The notes: generated from the letters alone by a model not told the origin. A stretch of 64,000 nt of DNA from Hydrocarboniphaga effusa AP103 (GCF_000271305.1 NZ_AKGD01000001.1:310001-374000); one strand, 5' to 3'. Positions 18,410 to 27,786 are shown, counted from the stretch's first letter. Numbers and translations are program-made.

Positions 18410-18933
18410 CGGGTCGCAGGTGCGACCGGCGTCAAGGTGAAGTGCAGCGTGTCTTCGGAAAGACCGTTGAACTGCAGCGTGAGCTCCTGCTCGGCCGGCA
18501 GGTCATAGACGACCACCTTGCGTGGCTTGTCGCAGCCGGGAGAGCCATTGAAATCGAGCGAAGGCACGACCTTGCCTGTGGCGACAATGTCGATCCAGAA
18601 CGGAACGTCGAGCGCGACGCGATACTGCCCGGCCTTCGGCACCCGAAAGCGGATCAGCCCGGCCGACGCGCCGTCGGCGAGCATTTTCTTGCTCGGGCTG
18701 GCTGCGAACTGCACGGTGTCCTGCGGCAGCAGCGCAAGTGCGTAGAGCCGATCGAGCTGCAGCAGCGGAGCGCTCTGGCCGGACTTGCCGGCCGAGGCGC
18801 TCTCGGCCTTGCCCACGAACAGCGCGTGCTCATGCGCAACGTCCCATTTGAAGCTTTTGCAGGCATCGCTGGCCGATGCCTGCATCGCGCCCAGGCACAT
18901 CGCAGCGCCAACGATCCACGTCAGAGTCCGCAT
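18406..18933 (-). CDS. Periplasmic protein partner of the di-heme oxidoreductase
   Basis: A 175-residue exported protein: signal peptide to about residue 22 (QASASDACKSF), then an all-beta domain with two cysteines (Cys25 and one in NGSPGCDKP) that may form a disulphide. Residues FKWDVAHEHALF near the start are rich in His and acidic groups and could bind a metal. It is the first gene of the pair with the di-heme protein. I do not recognise a named family. Confidence 0.7.
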   Translation of the reverse strand: MRTLTWIVGAAMCLGAMQASASDACKSFKWDVAHEHALFVGKAESASAGKSGQSAPLLQLDRLYALALLPQDTVQFAASPSKKMLADGASAGLIRFRVPKAGQYRVALDVPFWIDIVATGKVVPSLDFNGSPGCDKPRKVVVYDLPAEQELTLQFNGLSEDTLHFTLTPVAPATR

Positions 18934-18968
18934 GAGATTTTTCCGTATCAGAGACGGAGAATCCTACA

Positions 18969-18996
18969 CGCTATATAAAAACAAACATAACGATAG
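18969..18996 (-). promoter_or_regulatory. AT-rich site before the di-heme operon
   Basis: On the minus strand this reads TATCGTTAT, then a T/A-rich run to TATATAG, 36 bases before the ATG at 18933. It shares TATCGTTAT with the block before the TonB receptor (14841-14866, minus strand). The pair may be bound by one repressor. Confidence 0.45.
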
Positions 18997-19073
18997 GACC
19001 GTCGCACGGCAGCTCCGCGCGAGCGAAAAACCGTGTGGCGAAACGCGGAAAAAAACGCTGATCGGCTCAGAAA

Positions 19074-19102
19074 CAAAAAAGCCGCGCTTTTCGGCGCGGC
19101 TT
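19074..19102 (-). terminator. Rho-independent terminator (minus strand)
   Basis: Stem GCCGCGC/GCGCGGC with a six-base loop, followed on the minus strand by a T run. It lies just left of the left attachment repeat of element 1, so it is probably the terminator that served tRNA-Ala before integration. Confidence 0.8.
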
Positions 19103-19109
19103 CGGATCT

Positions 19110-19127
19110 TGTAATGGTGGGCGGAGG
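19110..19127. repeat. Left attachment repeat of element 1
   Basis: TGTAATGGTGG followed by GCGGAGG matches the 3' end of tRNA-Ala plus its downstream bases at 27050-27068, with one base missing. It marks the probable left crossover. Confidence 0.7.
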
Positions 19128-19187
19128 TCACTGTGATTCGCGTCCTAACATTATGATGCTGCTGGACTATGTTGGACACTCTCTTTT

Positions 19188-19209
19188 AAGTTACCCGGAA
19201 AGTTACCCG
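19188..19209. repeat. Integrase arm-type site, left end of element 1
   Basis: Two copies of AGTTACCCG spaced by GAA. The identical 22-base double unit is found near the right end at 26918-26939. Paired repeats inside both ends of an integrated element are the expected layout of arm-type integrase binding sites. Confidence 0.65.
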
Positions 19210-19328
19210 ACCATTCGCAACTGGCTCTCGCGGGGTAATCATCGGCCAGAAAATCAGCGATTCTGCTACCGCAGCGATCTGACCAACGGCAGCCGCCCTA
19301 AAGTCACAGCCCTCGATGCCAGCGCTAT

Positions 19329-19361
19329 TCGGTTCGAGCCCGTCTCGGGGAGCCGAATGAA
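19329..19361 (-). repeat. Shared 33-base motif after the tape measure gene
   Basis: Read on the minus strand it starts at the base after the tape measure stop and contains GCTCCCCGAGACGGGCTCGA. It matches 28 of 33 bases of 48091-48123 in element 2, and all five differences are transitions. CCCCG and CGGG can pair. Function unknown. Confidence 0.6.
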
Positions 19362-21338
19362 TCAGCCATAGACCTTGGCCGGCGTCGCACGGCGCTGCAC
19401 CACGGAGCCACCTTGCAGACCTGCGTAGACCGCGCCCGTGCGCGTCGCGAGTTGAGCTCCGACGATGTTCACCGACTGCGCCACGCCCCGCTCAACGCGA
19501 TGGTTGATCTCCGCCATGATCTGCCCGTCGCTGAGCTGGCGCATGCTCACAGCGACGCCAACATTGTCGTTGTAGACGATACTTATGCCCTGCTTGCCTG
19601 ATGCAAGCGGGGCGGATCGGGCAGGCTCAACCATGCCTGACTGCGCTCCCATCATCAGCAACGTACGGCTGCCAATTCTCAATAGCTCCGGACCGTCCTC
19701 GGCGACCTCATACATGCCACTAGCGTTCACCGGGCCACCGTACCGACGCCCAGTGAATTGCATTGCGCGCATCTGCTGGATCTGCGCCAGCTGAACCGCT
19801 ACTGCAGCAGCGGCGGCGGCCGGGGCCAAAGCCGGACCAATTACGGGCACGGCAATAGCGGATTCGTAGGCTTTGATGGCAGTCGACGGAATCGAGACCA
19901 GTGCCTCGGCAATCTTCAGCGCTTTGAAAACGGCAAAGCCTTTGGCACCGAACACTGAAGCAGCATCCGCAGCCATGCTTAGCGTGCTCGCGATTGCATC
20001 CGCTTGCATAACCATCGCGTCTATCTGTTGTCGTTGATACTCGGCGAGCGAGTCGGCGATTGCGCGTTGTCGCTCTGCAGCGTCCAACGCCCCTTTGTAA
20101 AGAGCCGCGTGATATTCCTCGTTTTGATCAAGCGACTGCTGGAGCAAGGTGCGCTCAGTGTCGATCTGCTCCCCTAATGGACGAAGCGCGTCGGCCTCTA
20201 ACGACTTGAGATCGAGTCTCCCCTCGAACATCGCTAAGTTTGTGCCGAACTGAATTTCCTGCTTGGGTGCCTCCGGTGCCGCTGATTCCTGTGCCTGGTC
20301 ACGCACCTGCTTGTCGGCTTTGCCCAAAGCATGGATTGCGGCGTTGAGCTCATCGATTCGCTTTCGTGCCTCTTCAGCGTCAGTAACCATCGCGCCGTGA
20401 ATGGCCGCAACGCCACGAAAATCCAGATGAGCCAGCGCAACCGCTTGAGCAGCGATACCGCCGATCTCATTTCCAACTTGCTTGAAGACATGCGCGACAT
20501 TGACCGCGACAAGCGCGACACCTTTGAATCCGACAAGAAGCGAATCAGCCAAAGCAACGGCTACGTCGCCATCTGCAGCAACATCCGCGAACTCCGACGA
20601 CAAGCTTTCAAGCGCTGGCATCAAGTTCGCTGCAAGGCGTGTCGTCAACCCTTCGGCGGCTCGCCCCATAAGAAAGAGGTTGTCGTTAAAACTGCCCGCG
20701 GCTGACGCGGTCTTTTCATCAATGGTGAAACCTAGTGCATCAGCCTTGTCTCTCAGCCGCTGCAAGCCATCAGCGCCATTGTTGAGAAAGGGAATCAGAT
20801 CGGCGCCAGACTTACCAAAAAGCGCCATGGCGACGGCGCTCTTGGCAGCACCGTCACGAGCATCGCCGAAGGCCGCAGCAATATCGGTCAGCACTTGGTC
20901 CGTCGAGCGCAGCTGCCCATCCGCACCTTTTACGATCACCCCGAGCGCCTTGAATGCGCGCGCTTGCTCGCCTTGTGCGTTCTCGGCCGATTCAATCATC
21001 GATCGATTGAGCTTCACCAGCGCGCCAGTGAAATCATTGACGCCCTCTAAATCGGCGGCGAACTGAAGCTGGGACAAGGCGGTGACGGACGAGCCCACCT
21101 TCTGGGCCATCTCATCCAGTTCATCGAATCGGCCAATGGCTTTTGCTACGGCAGCTGCAGAAACAGTAGCGATTGCAGCCAAGCTCGCGCCGACGGCTTG
21201 ACCAAGCCTTTCGAAGTACCGCTGCATCTCGCTGGTCCGTTTATCAGCGAGCCGACCTGCTTTATCCAAACCGTCTTCAAATCCACCGATACGAGCGATC
21301 AAATCCAGCGTGAGTGTGCCTAAGCTTCTTGTACTCAT
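19362..21338 (-). CDS. Phage tail tape measure protein (element 1)
   Basis: A 658-residue tape measure protein that would set tail length in a siphovirus. It has an N-terminal coiled coil, Ala-rich helical body with two hydrophobic stretches, and the C-terminal GRRYGGPVNASGMYEVAEDGPELL motif of lambda-H-like proteins. It is clearly homologous over its whole length to the tape measure protein of element 2 (45630-47621), which lies on the opposite strand. It overlaps the tail T remnant by four bases. Confidence 0.93.
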   Translation of the reverse strand: MSTRSLGTLTLDLIARIGGFEDGLDKAGRLADKRTSEMQRYFERLGQAVGASLAAIATVSAAAVAKAIGRFDELDEMAQKVGSSVTALSQLQFAADLEGVNDFTGALVKLNRSMIESAENAQGEQARAFKALGVIVKGADGQLRSTDQVLTDIAAAFGDARDGAAKSAVAMALFGKSGADLIPFLNNGADGLQRLRDKADALGFTIDEKTASAAGSFNDNLFLMGRAAEGLTTRLAANLMPALESLSSEFADVAADGDVAVALADSLLVGFKGVALVAVNVAHVFKQVGNEIGGIAAQAVALAHLDFRGVAAIHGAMVTDAEEARKRIDELNAAIHALGKADKQVRDQAQESAAPEAPKQEIQFGTNLAMFEGRLDLKSLEADALRPLGEQIDTERTLLQQSLDQNEEYHAALYKGALDAAERQRAIADSLAEYQRQQIDAMVMQADAIASTLSMAADAASVFGAKGFAVFKALKIAEALVSIPSTAIKAYESAIAVPVIGPALAPAAAAAAVAVQLAQIQQMRAMQFTGRRYGGPVNASGMYEVAEDGPELLRIGSRTLLMMGAQSGMVEPARSAPLASGKQGISIVYNDNVGVAVSMRQLSDGQIMAEINHRVERGVAQSVNIVGAQLATRTGAVYAGLQGGSVVQRRATPAKVYG

Positions 21339-21608
21339 TGGGATGACTCTCGGTGCCGGCCAAAAATTTTCATCACGTCTTCTATAGTGCCAACCCGCTC
21401 TTCTTCGGGCGGGTCATACGGCATGAAATCCTTATAGGTAAAAGGCTCACACCGAACCTTGCTATCGCGATTTATGTTTGCCAGCAGTGCGCGCGTGAGC
21501 GCAGAAGGAATCTGAAAATTGCTGCGGTCATCAAAGGGGTGAACTTCGAAATAAGAGCACCACCCCCTAAATTCCCCGTAGGTCATGACTCGTTTGAGGA
21601 TCGCCAGG
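21335..21608 (-). pseudogene. Tail assembly T-type protein, 5' end cut off by IS66
   Basis: The readable part matches the T-type protein of element 2: TYGEFRGWCSYFEVHPFDD here against SYAEFLYWARHFAEEPFDD there, then the DFMPYD / QFMPYR segment. Alignment continues upstream of the ATG at 21586 (codons L-A-I-L-K-R-V) until the IS66 repeat at 21609, so the gene has lost its first part and the G gene with its frameshift site. The ATG at 21586 could still yield an 83-residue fragment. Confidence 0.8.
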
Positions 21609-21627
21609 GTAAGCGTCCAGAGACTAC

Positions 21628-23163
21628 CTATAGCGGGAGCTGAGCGGCGACATTCCAGGGCAGCAGCTCATCAAGCTTGTTGATGGAATGATCTGCGATG
21701 CGATCGAGCACATGCCGCAGATAGGCTTCGGGGTTGAGTCCGTTGAGCTTGGCCGTGCCGATCAGGCTGTAGATCGCAGCGGCACGCACGCCGCCGGCAT
21801 CGGAGCCGCAGAAGAGAAAATTCTTGCGCCCGAGCGCGACGACGCGCAGGGATCGCTCCGCTGCGTTGTTGTCGATTTCCAGATTCCCGTCGTCGCGATA
21901 GCGCGTCAGCGCCGGCCAGCGTGAGGTGGCGTAGCGAATCGCCTTGGCGAGTTCGGATTTCGTCGAGAGCGTGCCGACGGTTTGATCGAACCAGCCCTTC
22001 AGTTCTTGCAGCAGTGGTCCGGCGCGCGATTGCCGTTGTGCTTTTCGCTCTTGTGCTGGTTTACCGCGAATGTCTTGCTCGACGACATACAAAGCGCCGA
22101 TGCGATCGAGGGCTTGCTTGGCGATGGGCGAGGCATTGGCCTGGTGGATGTCGAAGAATTTTCTTCGCACGTGCGCCCAGCAGGCGGCTTCCTGGATCTT
22201 GCCGCCGCCGTAGAGGTGATGAAAACCGGCGTAACCATCGGCCTGCAGCGTGCCTTCAAAACGGCTCAGGTGCCGCTTCGGATGCTCGCCCTTGCGATCG
22301 GGCGTGTAGCGGAAGAGCACCGCTGCGGGAGTCTGGCTGCCAGCCGGGCGATCGTCGCGCACGTAAGTCCACAGCCGTCCGGTCTTGGTTTTCCCATTGC
22401 CTGGCGCGAGCACTGGCACCGGCGTGTCGTCCGCATGAATCTTGGTCGCGCTCATCACGTGCGCGGCAATGCGTTCGACCAGCGGGGCGAGTAGCGCCGC
22501 GCTGCCGCCGACCCATTCGGCCAGCGTCGAGCGCTCGATCTCGACACCTTCACGGGCGTAAATCTCGCTTTGCCGATACAGCGGCAGGGAGTCGCCGTAC
22601 TTGCTGACCAGCACATGCGCCAGCAGGCCAGCGCCGGCCAGGCCACGGGCGATCGGCCGTGAAGGTGCCGAGGCCTGGACGATGCGCGAGCAGGCATCAC
22701 AGGCGCACTTGGGGCGCACGTGCTGAATCACTTTCCAGTGCGCCGGCACGTAATCGAGCATTTCCGAAACATCTTCGCCGATCGGCCGCAGCGCGCCGCC
22801 GCAGTCGGGGCACGCCGATGCCGGCGCATGGACGATGGACTCGCGCGGCAGGTGATCGGGCAATGGCTTGCGGGCAGGTTTCTGCCTGGCTTCCGTGGCC
22901 GCTGAAACGACCGGTACCGCGTCGGGTGTCTGCAGCTCCTCGATCAGCAATTCGAGCTGCTCGATCTCACGGTCGAGCTTCTCGCTCTTGGCGCCAAACT
23001 GCATGCGCTTGAGGCGTGCCAGCTGGATCAGCAGCTTGTCGATCTGGGCATCGCGATGGCGCAGCACGCTGCGCAGCGTCGACAGCTCGGCGGCATGCGA
23101 CTGCACCAGCGCACGCAGCGCTTCGACGGTATCGGGCAGATCGGATTCGGGCGCATCGAGCAT
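21628..23163 (-). CDS. tnpC: IS66 transposase TnpC
   Basis: The large IS66 transposase, 511 residues from the ATG at 23163. It has the coiled-coil start ([20 protein letters not shown]), the CxxC zinc motif [10 protein letters not shown], the CDACSRIV segment, an RNase H-like core with HADDTPV and CWAHVRRKF, and the C-terminal [20 protein letters not shown]. It looks intact. Confidence 0.95.
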   Translation of the reverse strand: MLDAPESDLPDTVEALRALVQSHAAELSTLRSVLRHRDAQIDKLLIQLARLKRMQFGAKSEKLDREIEQLELLIEELQTPDAVPVVSAATEARQKPARKPLPDHLPRESIVHAPASACPDCGGALRPIGEDVSEMLDYVPAHWKVIQHVRPKCACDACSRIVQASAPSRPIARGLAGAGLLAHVLVSKYGDSLPLYRQSEIYAREGVEIERSTLAEWVGGSAALLAPLVERIAAHVMSATKIHADDTPVPVLAPGNGKTKTGRLWTYVRDDRPAGSQTPAAVLFRYTPDRKGEHPKRHLSRFEGTLQADGYAGFHHLYGGGKIQEAACWAHVRRKFFDIHQANASPIAKQALDRIGALYVVEQDIRGKPAQERKAQRQSRAGPLLQELKGWFDQTVGTLSTKSELAKAIRYATSRWPALTRYRDDGNLEIDNNAAERSLRVVALGRKNFLFCGSDAGGVRAAAIYSLIGTAKLNGLNPEAYLRHVLDRIADHSINKLDELLPWNVAAQLPL

Positions 23164-23191
23164 GGCATCTCGATGCAAAAAGCTTGCAGAA

Positions 23192-23539
23192 TCAGGCGGC
23201 TTTCGAGGGTTTTGTGGTGCGTTCCGGTCGTCGCCAGTCGATGCCTTCGAGCAGCATCGAGAGCTGGGCTGCGGTCAGATGCACGCGGCCCGACTCCGCC
23301 TTCGGCCAGACGAAGCGGCCGCGCTCCAGTCGCTTCGATAGCAGACACAAGCCGTCACCGTCCCACCACAGCAGCTTGAGCTGATCGCCGCGGCGACCGC
23401 GAAAGGCGAAGACATGGCCCGAGAACGGATCATCTGCGAGCACCTGCTGCACCCGTGCCGATAAACCATCGAAGCCTTTGCGCATGTCCGTCACGCCGGC
23501 CGCGATCCACACCTGTGTGCTGGCTGGCAAACCGATCAT
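23192..23539 (-). CDS. tnpB: IS66 accessory protein TnpB
   Basis: 115 residues with the family signature [38 protein letters not shown] and [11 protein letters not shown]. Its start overlaps the stop of tnpA (ATGA). Confidence 0.95.
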   Translation of the reverse strand: MIGLPASTQVWIAAGVTDMRKGFDGLSARVQQVLADDPFSGHVFAFRGRRGDQLKLLWWDGDGLCLLSKRLERGRFVWPKAESGRVHLTAAQLSMLLEGIDWRRPERTTKPSKAA

Positions 23540-23880
23540 CGTGAGCGCAGGCGATCAAGGATCGTCAGCACCATCGCATCGGATGCCGATTCGATGCGTA
23601 GGCAGGCACCGTCGGCGAAGGACACGCTCAAAGCGACGCTCGTCGATTGCGGAGTCGGTGCAGCAGGCGGGACGATCGTGACCGGCAGCAACGTCGTCTT
23701 GCTCGCCGCGTCCGCCTCGCGCCACCATTTGAAAATTAGATTGTGATTCAGCCCATGGCGCCGGGCGATCGACGAGACCGAACTCTGCTTCTGCCGTGCT
23801 TCGGCTACGCACGCCGCCTTGAATTCCGCCGAATAGCTGCGCCGCTTCTTGCCCAAGGATGATGCTTGCATGGTGTCCAC
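23536..23880 (-). CDS. tnpA: IS66 accessory protein TnpA
   Basis: 114 residues. A helix-turn-helix of the IS66/IS3 OrfA type is visible: [18 protein letters not shown], then [19 protein letters not shown]. First gene of the insertion sequence. Confidence 0.93.
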   Translation of the reverse strand: MDTMQASSLGKKRRSYSAEFKAACVAEARQKQSSVSSIARRHGLNHNLIFKWWREADAASKTTLLPVTIVPPAAPTPQSTSVALSVSFADGACLRIESASDAMVLTILDRLRSR

Positions 23881-23966
23881 TTAATCAATCGTGGACACCA
23901 TCGGCGCCCAAGGGACGCTTATCTTCTACGCCACAACACTCCCTTCAAGCGGTGAGCCTCGGACGC

Positions 23967-24380
23967 TTACGCTTCTATACGCGCAAAGGATTCTTTTGCG
24001 GTTCGTCCAAGCGCTCTGTTGGTCTGATGGGAGAGCTGAATCCAGCTCTTGATATCTACCCGCCTGCGTGCCGCAGCGCCGCGGGGTAGCGGTCCCAGCA
24101 TGGCCGCTTGGAATTCCTTCGGATCAAGCGCCCCAGCAGCACCGACAAGGTTTGCGGAAGCCAGCAGGCGACTACTCATAAATTCGGCTAGCTCTTCGGG
24201 CAACGGAAACCCCGATCTTATCGCTAGAGCAGATTCGGCTAGCACACGGGCCAGCGCGTTCCGTTCTCCCTGTCGAGCAGGTTCAATGCTCGACAGGGAG
24301 AACGAAAAGCAGCGATCTTCGGTGGGGTGCTGGACTGCTACCGCATAGCGCACCTCTTTTGATCCAAGCCGTTTGTCCAT
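23967..24380 (-). pseudogene. Phage-type hypothetical gene truncated by IS66
   Basis: The reading frame ends RIEA-stop, and the TAA stop lies within the IS66 terminal repeat (GTAAGCG on this strand), so the native C-terminus has been replaced. The remaining 137 residues contain no motif I recognise; the segment RNALARVLAESALAIRSGFPLP and the Ala-rich middle look helical. Confidence 0.6.
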
Positions 24381-24512
24381 TTATGTCAACTAGCCTCGCT
24401 TCTCCGAGCTTCTCAAGAAAGGGCCACGCCAAGCCGGTGAAGGAATCCGGCCTTTCACCCCGTCGGGCTAGACGTGGCTTGATCTATTCAAGTCTGCTCA
24501 GAAGCAGCGACT

Positions 24513-24911
24513 CTATCGATACACCGCACCGGTCGACATGTAAGTGCCGACCGTTTTCATGAAAGATTCCGCTACCGTAACCGCCTTCCAGTCGCGAGAT
24601 CCATGAATCATGGCAGACACGATGAAGCCAAGGATCAGTTCTTTGGTGTCGTCACTCGCATGCGGGTTGTTCATGAAATCCAGAAACTCATAGGCGTACG
24701 CCGTGCCGAGCGCGCAGTGCGCTTGGCTATAACGAGTTTTGAGCACCTCCGGCTTCCACCAGATTGGGCGCTCATCGGGCCCAATACTGACGAAACTCAA
24801 GTCTTCCACTTTAGACGGTGCATCTTTTGAAATAACCCATTTCTGGGAGCGGCGCACCTCGGTCATACCAGAACCTGGCACGTATTCGCGAAGCTTTATA
24901 ACCGCACTCAT
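24513..24911 (-). CDS. Prophage hypothetical protein
   Basis: 132 residues, soluble, no motif recognised. It has an aromatic-rich centre (RPIWWKPEVLKTRYSQAHCALG) and a helical C-terminal half. Its start overlaps the stop of the next small gene (ATGA), so it belongs to the same translationally coupled cluster. Confidence 0.6.
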   Translation of the reverse strand: MSAVIKLREYVPGSGMTEVRRSQKWVISKDAPSKVEDLSFVSIGPDERPIWWKPEVLKTRYSQAHCALGTAYAYEFLDFMNNPHASDDTKELILGFIVSAMIHGSRDWKAVTVAESFMKTVGTYMSTGAVYR

Positions 24912-25129
24912 ACCCCACCCCCTTCAAGCTCTTCAAGCGTGCAATCAAGATCGTTGTGAGCCTCGAGCGCCTTGCGACAGAGAGTCTGCGCGGCGGCAAC
25001 TAGGCGTCTGTCGGCGAAGCAAAGTTTCGGTGCCAATTCTCCGAGTACAGCGAGAGCAACATCTACGGAGTCGTAGATTTCACCAGCAAACGCTCTGGCT
25101 CCTGCAACGGTATTCGCGGCGGCGCTCAT
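24908..25129 (-). CDS. Small helical prophage protein
   Basis: 73 residues, two or three predicted helices (GEIYDSVDVALAVLGEL and LVAAAQTLCRKALEAHND). The size, coupling and helix pattern resemble the run of small genes in element 2 (33451-34452). Overlaps both neighbours by four bases. Confidence 0.6.
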   Translation of the reverse strand: MSAAANTVAGARAFAGEIYDSVDVALAVLGELAPKLCFADRRLVAAAQTLCRKALEAHNDLDCTLEELEGGGV

Positions 25130-25377
25130 GACTTCACCTTCCGATGTTCCGCATGGCTCGCGGCGAATGCAGCGCTTGCCATTTGAAGCATGTGAATGGC
25201 GGCGTGGATCGGGTCATAAATGGCTTGCTGATTGAGATCGGTGAATTGCTCTAGAACGGAAAGCGCTTCCCCAAAGAGCATTGTTCCGTCGTCGTAGTAG
25301 CTGATGGCGTCTCCGCTGCCGGGGACGATCTGATATTTGGCGTTCAGTTCGAGAAACGTGCGGGGCTCAATTGCCAT
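25126..25377 (-). CDS. Small helical prophage protein
   Basis: 83 residues. The C-terminal half, DPIHAAIHMLQMASAAFAASHAEH, has the same closing helix with late Ala and His/Glu residues as other members of the small-gene set. ATGA overlap with the gene downstream and an 11-base overlap with the gene upstream. Confidence 0.6.
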   Translation of the reverse strand: MAIEPRTFLELNAKYQIVPGSGDAISYYDDGTMLFGEALSVLEQFTDLNQQAIYDPIHAAIHMLQMASAAFAASHAEHRKVKS

Positions 25378-25567
25378 TGCTCACCTCCCTCGTGCGACCA
25401 TGCTCCCAAGCCAGCGCATCCGCAACGGTGTGCATGATCCGAAACATGGCGTCCTTGTCGTCGCAGTTGAGCAGGGTCTGCCCGTCTTCGACGATGTAGC
25501 TCAGCGTCGGCTTCTGCCTTTCGGCCTTGATACCATCCTCAACAGCTTGCTCCATGGGTATCTCCAT
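25367..25567 (-). CDS. Small helical prophage protein
   Basis: About 66 residues from the ATG at 25567; the ATG at 25555, which has GGAG six bases before it, is equally possible. Its end MHTVADALAWEHGRTRE closely parallels LQTVADVLTAAAEREA (34237-34452) and MSTITDALEYEKARVQ (33729-33983) of element 2. This links the small-gene clusters of both elements. Confidence 0.6.
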   Translation of the reverse strand: MEIPMEQAVEDGIKAERQKPTLSYIVEDGQTLLNCDDKDAMFRIMHTVADALAWEHGRTREVSNGN

Positions 25568-25657
25568 GTTGCGAGTCAGGGGCACGGCGTCTCGTACACG
25601 CCGTCTCCCCGCCTCATGCCCCGCTGAAATCCGCCGCAGGGCTTCGCGGTACAGCGA

Positions 25658-26872
25658 TCAAGCGGCGCGCAGCGGCAACACCGCGGCCGGGGCCGTCAGC
25701 GTATCCAGATAGTCGGCCCAGGCCTGCATCATCTTGCGGCGCTCGGGCAGGTGCGACGTGCGGTTGTACGCGCGGCCATTGGGATCGCGGACCGCGTGCG
25801 CGAGCTGGTGCTCGATGAAGTCCGGACGAAAGCCCAAGGTCTCATCCAGCAGCGTGCGCGCCGTTGCGCGGAAACCGTGCAGCGTCATTACTTCTTTGGG
25901 ATAGCCCAGACGTCGCAGGGCTGCATTCAAAGCCGCGTCGCTCATCGGCTTGCGCGGGCTGCGAACACCAGGGAAGACGAACTGCCCTCGCCCGCTGAAC
26001 GGCTGCAGCTCGCGCAGGATGGCAATAGCCTGCGTCGGCAGGGGTACGAGATGCGGCTCGCGCGTTTTCATCTTGCCTGCCGGGATACTCCACTCCGCTG
26101 AGTCGAGATCGACCTCTGCCCATTCCATTTGGCGCAGCTCGCCGGGACGCACGAACAGCATCGGGGCGAGTTTGAGGGCGCAGGCAACCGGGAAGGTGCC
26201 GGAGAAACCATCGATCGCGCGCAGCAGGCCGCCGATGGCCTTGGGCTCGGTGATCGACGGGTAATGCTCGGGCTTCCAGGGCGCGAGGGCACCGCGCAGA
26301 TCCTGGGACGGATCACGTTCGGCCCGGCCGGTGGCGATGGCGTAGCGAAATATCTGGCCGCTGACCTGCAGGATTCGGTGGGCAGTCTCCAGGGCGCCGC
26401 GGGCCTCCACGCGCCGCAGTACCGTCAGGAGCTCAGGGGCGGTGACGCTGGCGACGGCCCGATCACCGAGCCACGGGAACACATCCCGCTCAAGCCGGCC
26501 GATGGTCTTGGATGAGTGACTGGGAGCCCAGCGGGTCGAGAACTTGCCGAACCACTCCCGAGCAATCACCTCGAAGCTGTTGGCGGCTCGCTCCGCTCCG
26601 GCCAGCTTTTCGGCCTTCCTGTGCCCGCTCGGGTCGACACCTGCCGCGAGCAGCTTGCGTGCCTCATCCCGCCGGCGGCGGGCATCGGCCAGGCTGACTT
26701 CGGGATACACGCCCAAGGAAAGCAGCTTCTCCTTGCCGTCGAAGCTGTACGCCAGGCGCCACCACTTGGAACCGCTCGGGTTGATCAGCAGGAACAGGCC
26801 GTCTTCGCGAGGCAGCTTGTAGGGCTTGGCCTTGGGTTTGGCCGCGCGGATGCCGGTGTCGGTGAGCTTCAT
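25658..26872 (-). CDS. int: Tyrosine integrase, P4-like (element 1)
   Basis: 404 residues. An N-terminal DUF4102-type arm-binding domain (LTDTGIRAAKPKAKPYKL; VYPEVSLADARRRRDEAR) is followed by a core-binding domain and the catalytic domain with RPGELR, HGFRATART, QLAHAVRDPNGRAYNR; the catalytic set is R, H, R, H and Tyr in GRAYNRT. It lies next to tRNA-Ala, pointing away from it, the normal position for a tRNA-targeting integrase. Arm-type repeats directly precede the start codon, so Int may repress itself. Confidence 0.95.
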   Translation of the reverse strand: MKLTDTGIRAAKPKAKPYKLPREDGLFLLINPSGSKWWRLAYSFDGKEKLLSLGVYPEVSLADARRRRDEARKLLAAGVDPSGHRKAEKLAGAERAANSFEVIAREWFGKFSTRWAPSHSSKTIGRLERDVFPWLGDRAVASVTAPELLTVLRRVEARGALETAHRILQVSGQIFRYAIATGRAERDPSQDLRGALAPWKPEHYPSITEPKAIGGLLRAIDGFSGTFPVACALKLAPMLFVRPGELRQMEWAEVDLDSAEWSIPAGKMKTREPHLVPLPTQAIAILRELQPFSGRGQFVFPGVRSPRKPMSDAALNAALRRLGYPKEVMTLHGFRATARTLLDETLGFRPDFIEHQLAHAVRDPNGRAYNRTSHLPERRKMMQAWADYLDTLTAPAAVLPLRAA

Positions 26873-26879
26873 GGTCGTC

Positions 26880-26939
26880 GGGTAACTCGAAGTCGGGTAA
26901 CTCGTTCGGTGATCCCGAAGTTACCCGGAAAGTTACCCG
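26880..26939. repeat. Integrase arm-type sites, right end of element 1
   Basis: Two direct copies of GGGTAACTCG (26880-26904) and, inverted, two of AGTTACCCG (26918-26939). The second pair is identical to that at the left end (19188-19209). The cluster lies between int and the attachment site. Confidence 0.7.
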
Positions 26940-26995
26940 GCGCAAGTGCTGGAAGTCGGCGGACGACGGTGGAAGCAAAAACAGAGAAACCAAAG

Positions 26996-27018
26996 AAAAA
27001 CCCCGCGTTTAGCGGGGT
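26996..27018 (-). terminator. Element-borne terminator downstream of tRNA-Ala
   Basis: CCCCGC/GCGGGG stem with a five-base loop and a T run on the minus strand. It replaces the host terminator that integration moved to 19074. Confidence 0.75.
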
Positions 27019-27054
27019 TATCTGTGCATCTTTGGACGTCTATGGAACCTGTAA

Positions 27055-27130
<76 letters not shown>

Positions 27131-27430
27131 ACACAAGGGCGCGCAGTATAGCGAGTCATCGGCCAGAAAACAGCCCCTCTCCGAGAGCCTCAGGACGAAG
27201 CCCTTGGGCCAAGCGGCGGCTCGCAGGTCGGCCGGCTGATGCGCGGCGGAATGCGTGCGGTCGCGCCAGGGCCGATGCTTCGGCGCCGCAACGATGTGCG
27301 CAAAAGCGGCGGGGCCAATCATCGTCCGCGAGAGCTTCACACCATCTGTTCGACCATTTCGCAGCGCCCTCTTCACGCGGAAAAAAAACCCTGCTAAATA
27401 GGCGCCGCACTGGTCCACAACTCAGCAGCG
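27131..27430. other. Intergenic, nothing recognised
   Basis: 300 bases between tRNA-Ala and the next gene. TCATCGGCCAGAAAA at about 27158 also occurs at 19238 inside element 1; otherwise I see no gene or clear signal. Confidence 0.4.
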
Positions 27431-27664
27431 ATGGCCCGAAAGCCCAAACCCAAGCCGCAGGCGGAGCCCGCCAAGAACTTCGATGAATTCGCCGAAGAAA
27501 GCGAAGGACTCGAAGAAGACGTGAACGTCGAGCCTGTCGAAGCCGTCTCCGCAGGCAAGCTGCGCGACTGGCGCGACGTCGAGAAGTTGAAGGAGATGCG
27601 CGAGCTGCGCCGCCTCGTCGGCGACGACTTCGATCTCCTCGACGACGTTCGCCCGCGTCGCTGA
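27431..27664 (+). CDS. Small acidic protein, PA3496-like
   Basis: 77 residues: a basic Lys/Pro start, an acidic middle (FAEESEGLEEDVNVEP) and the C-terminal WRDVEKLKEMRELRRLVGDD then FDLLDD. This C-terminal pattern resembles the short PA3496-type proteins linked to envelope integrity in Pseudomonas; that assignment is inference from pattern only. It is followed by a strong bidirectional terminator. Confidence 0.65.
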   Translation: MARKPKPKPQAEPAKNFDEFAEESEGLEEDVNVEPVEAVSAGKLRDWRDVEKLKEMRELRRLVGDDFDLLDDVRPRR

Positions 27665-27746
27665 GGCACTCGTCAGCCCTGCGCCGCCTGGCGCAGGCCT
27701 TGTGCATCCGTCGATGAGCCCTGCGAGGCGATCCCGGTGCATCGAA

Positions 27747-27786
27747 CAAAAAGCCGGGCCGCTGTTGCAGCCCGGCTTTTGTTTTA
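27747..27786. terminator. Bidirectional terminator
   Basis: AAAAGCCGGGC and GCCCGGCTTTT pair across a ten-base loop, with A and T runs on both sides. It serves the small gene on the plus strand and the glutathione peroxidase gene on the minus strand. Confidence 0.85.

Larger units (their letters stand above)
21609..23970 (-). mobile_element. IS66-family insertion sequence
   Basis: About 2.36 kb with the three-gene IS66 layout tnpA-tnpB-tnpC on the minus strand. The ends are perfect inverted GTAAGCGTCC (21609-21618 and the complement at 23961-23970); a second, nearly identical end copy lies inside at 23913-23922. The flanks TCGCCAGG and GCTTCTAT do not match, so there is no 8-bp target duplication, consistent with an adjacent deletion after insertion. 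Confidence 0.9.
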
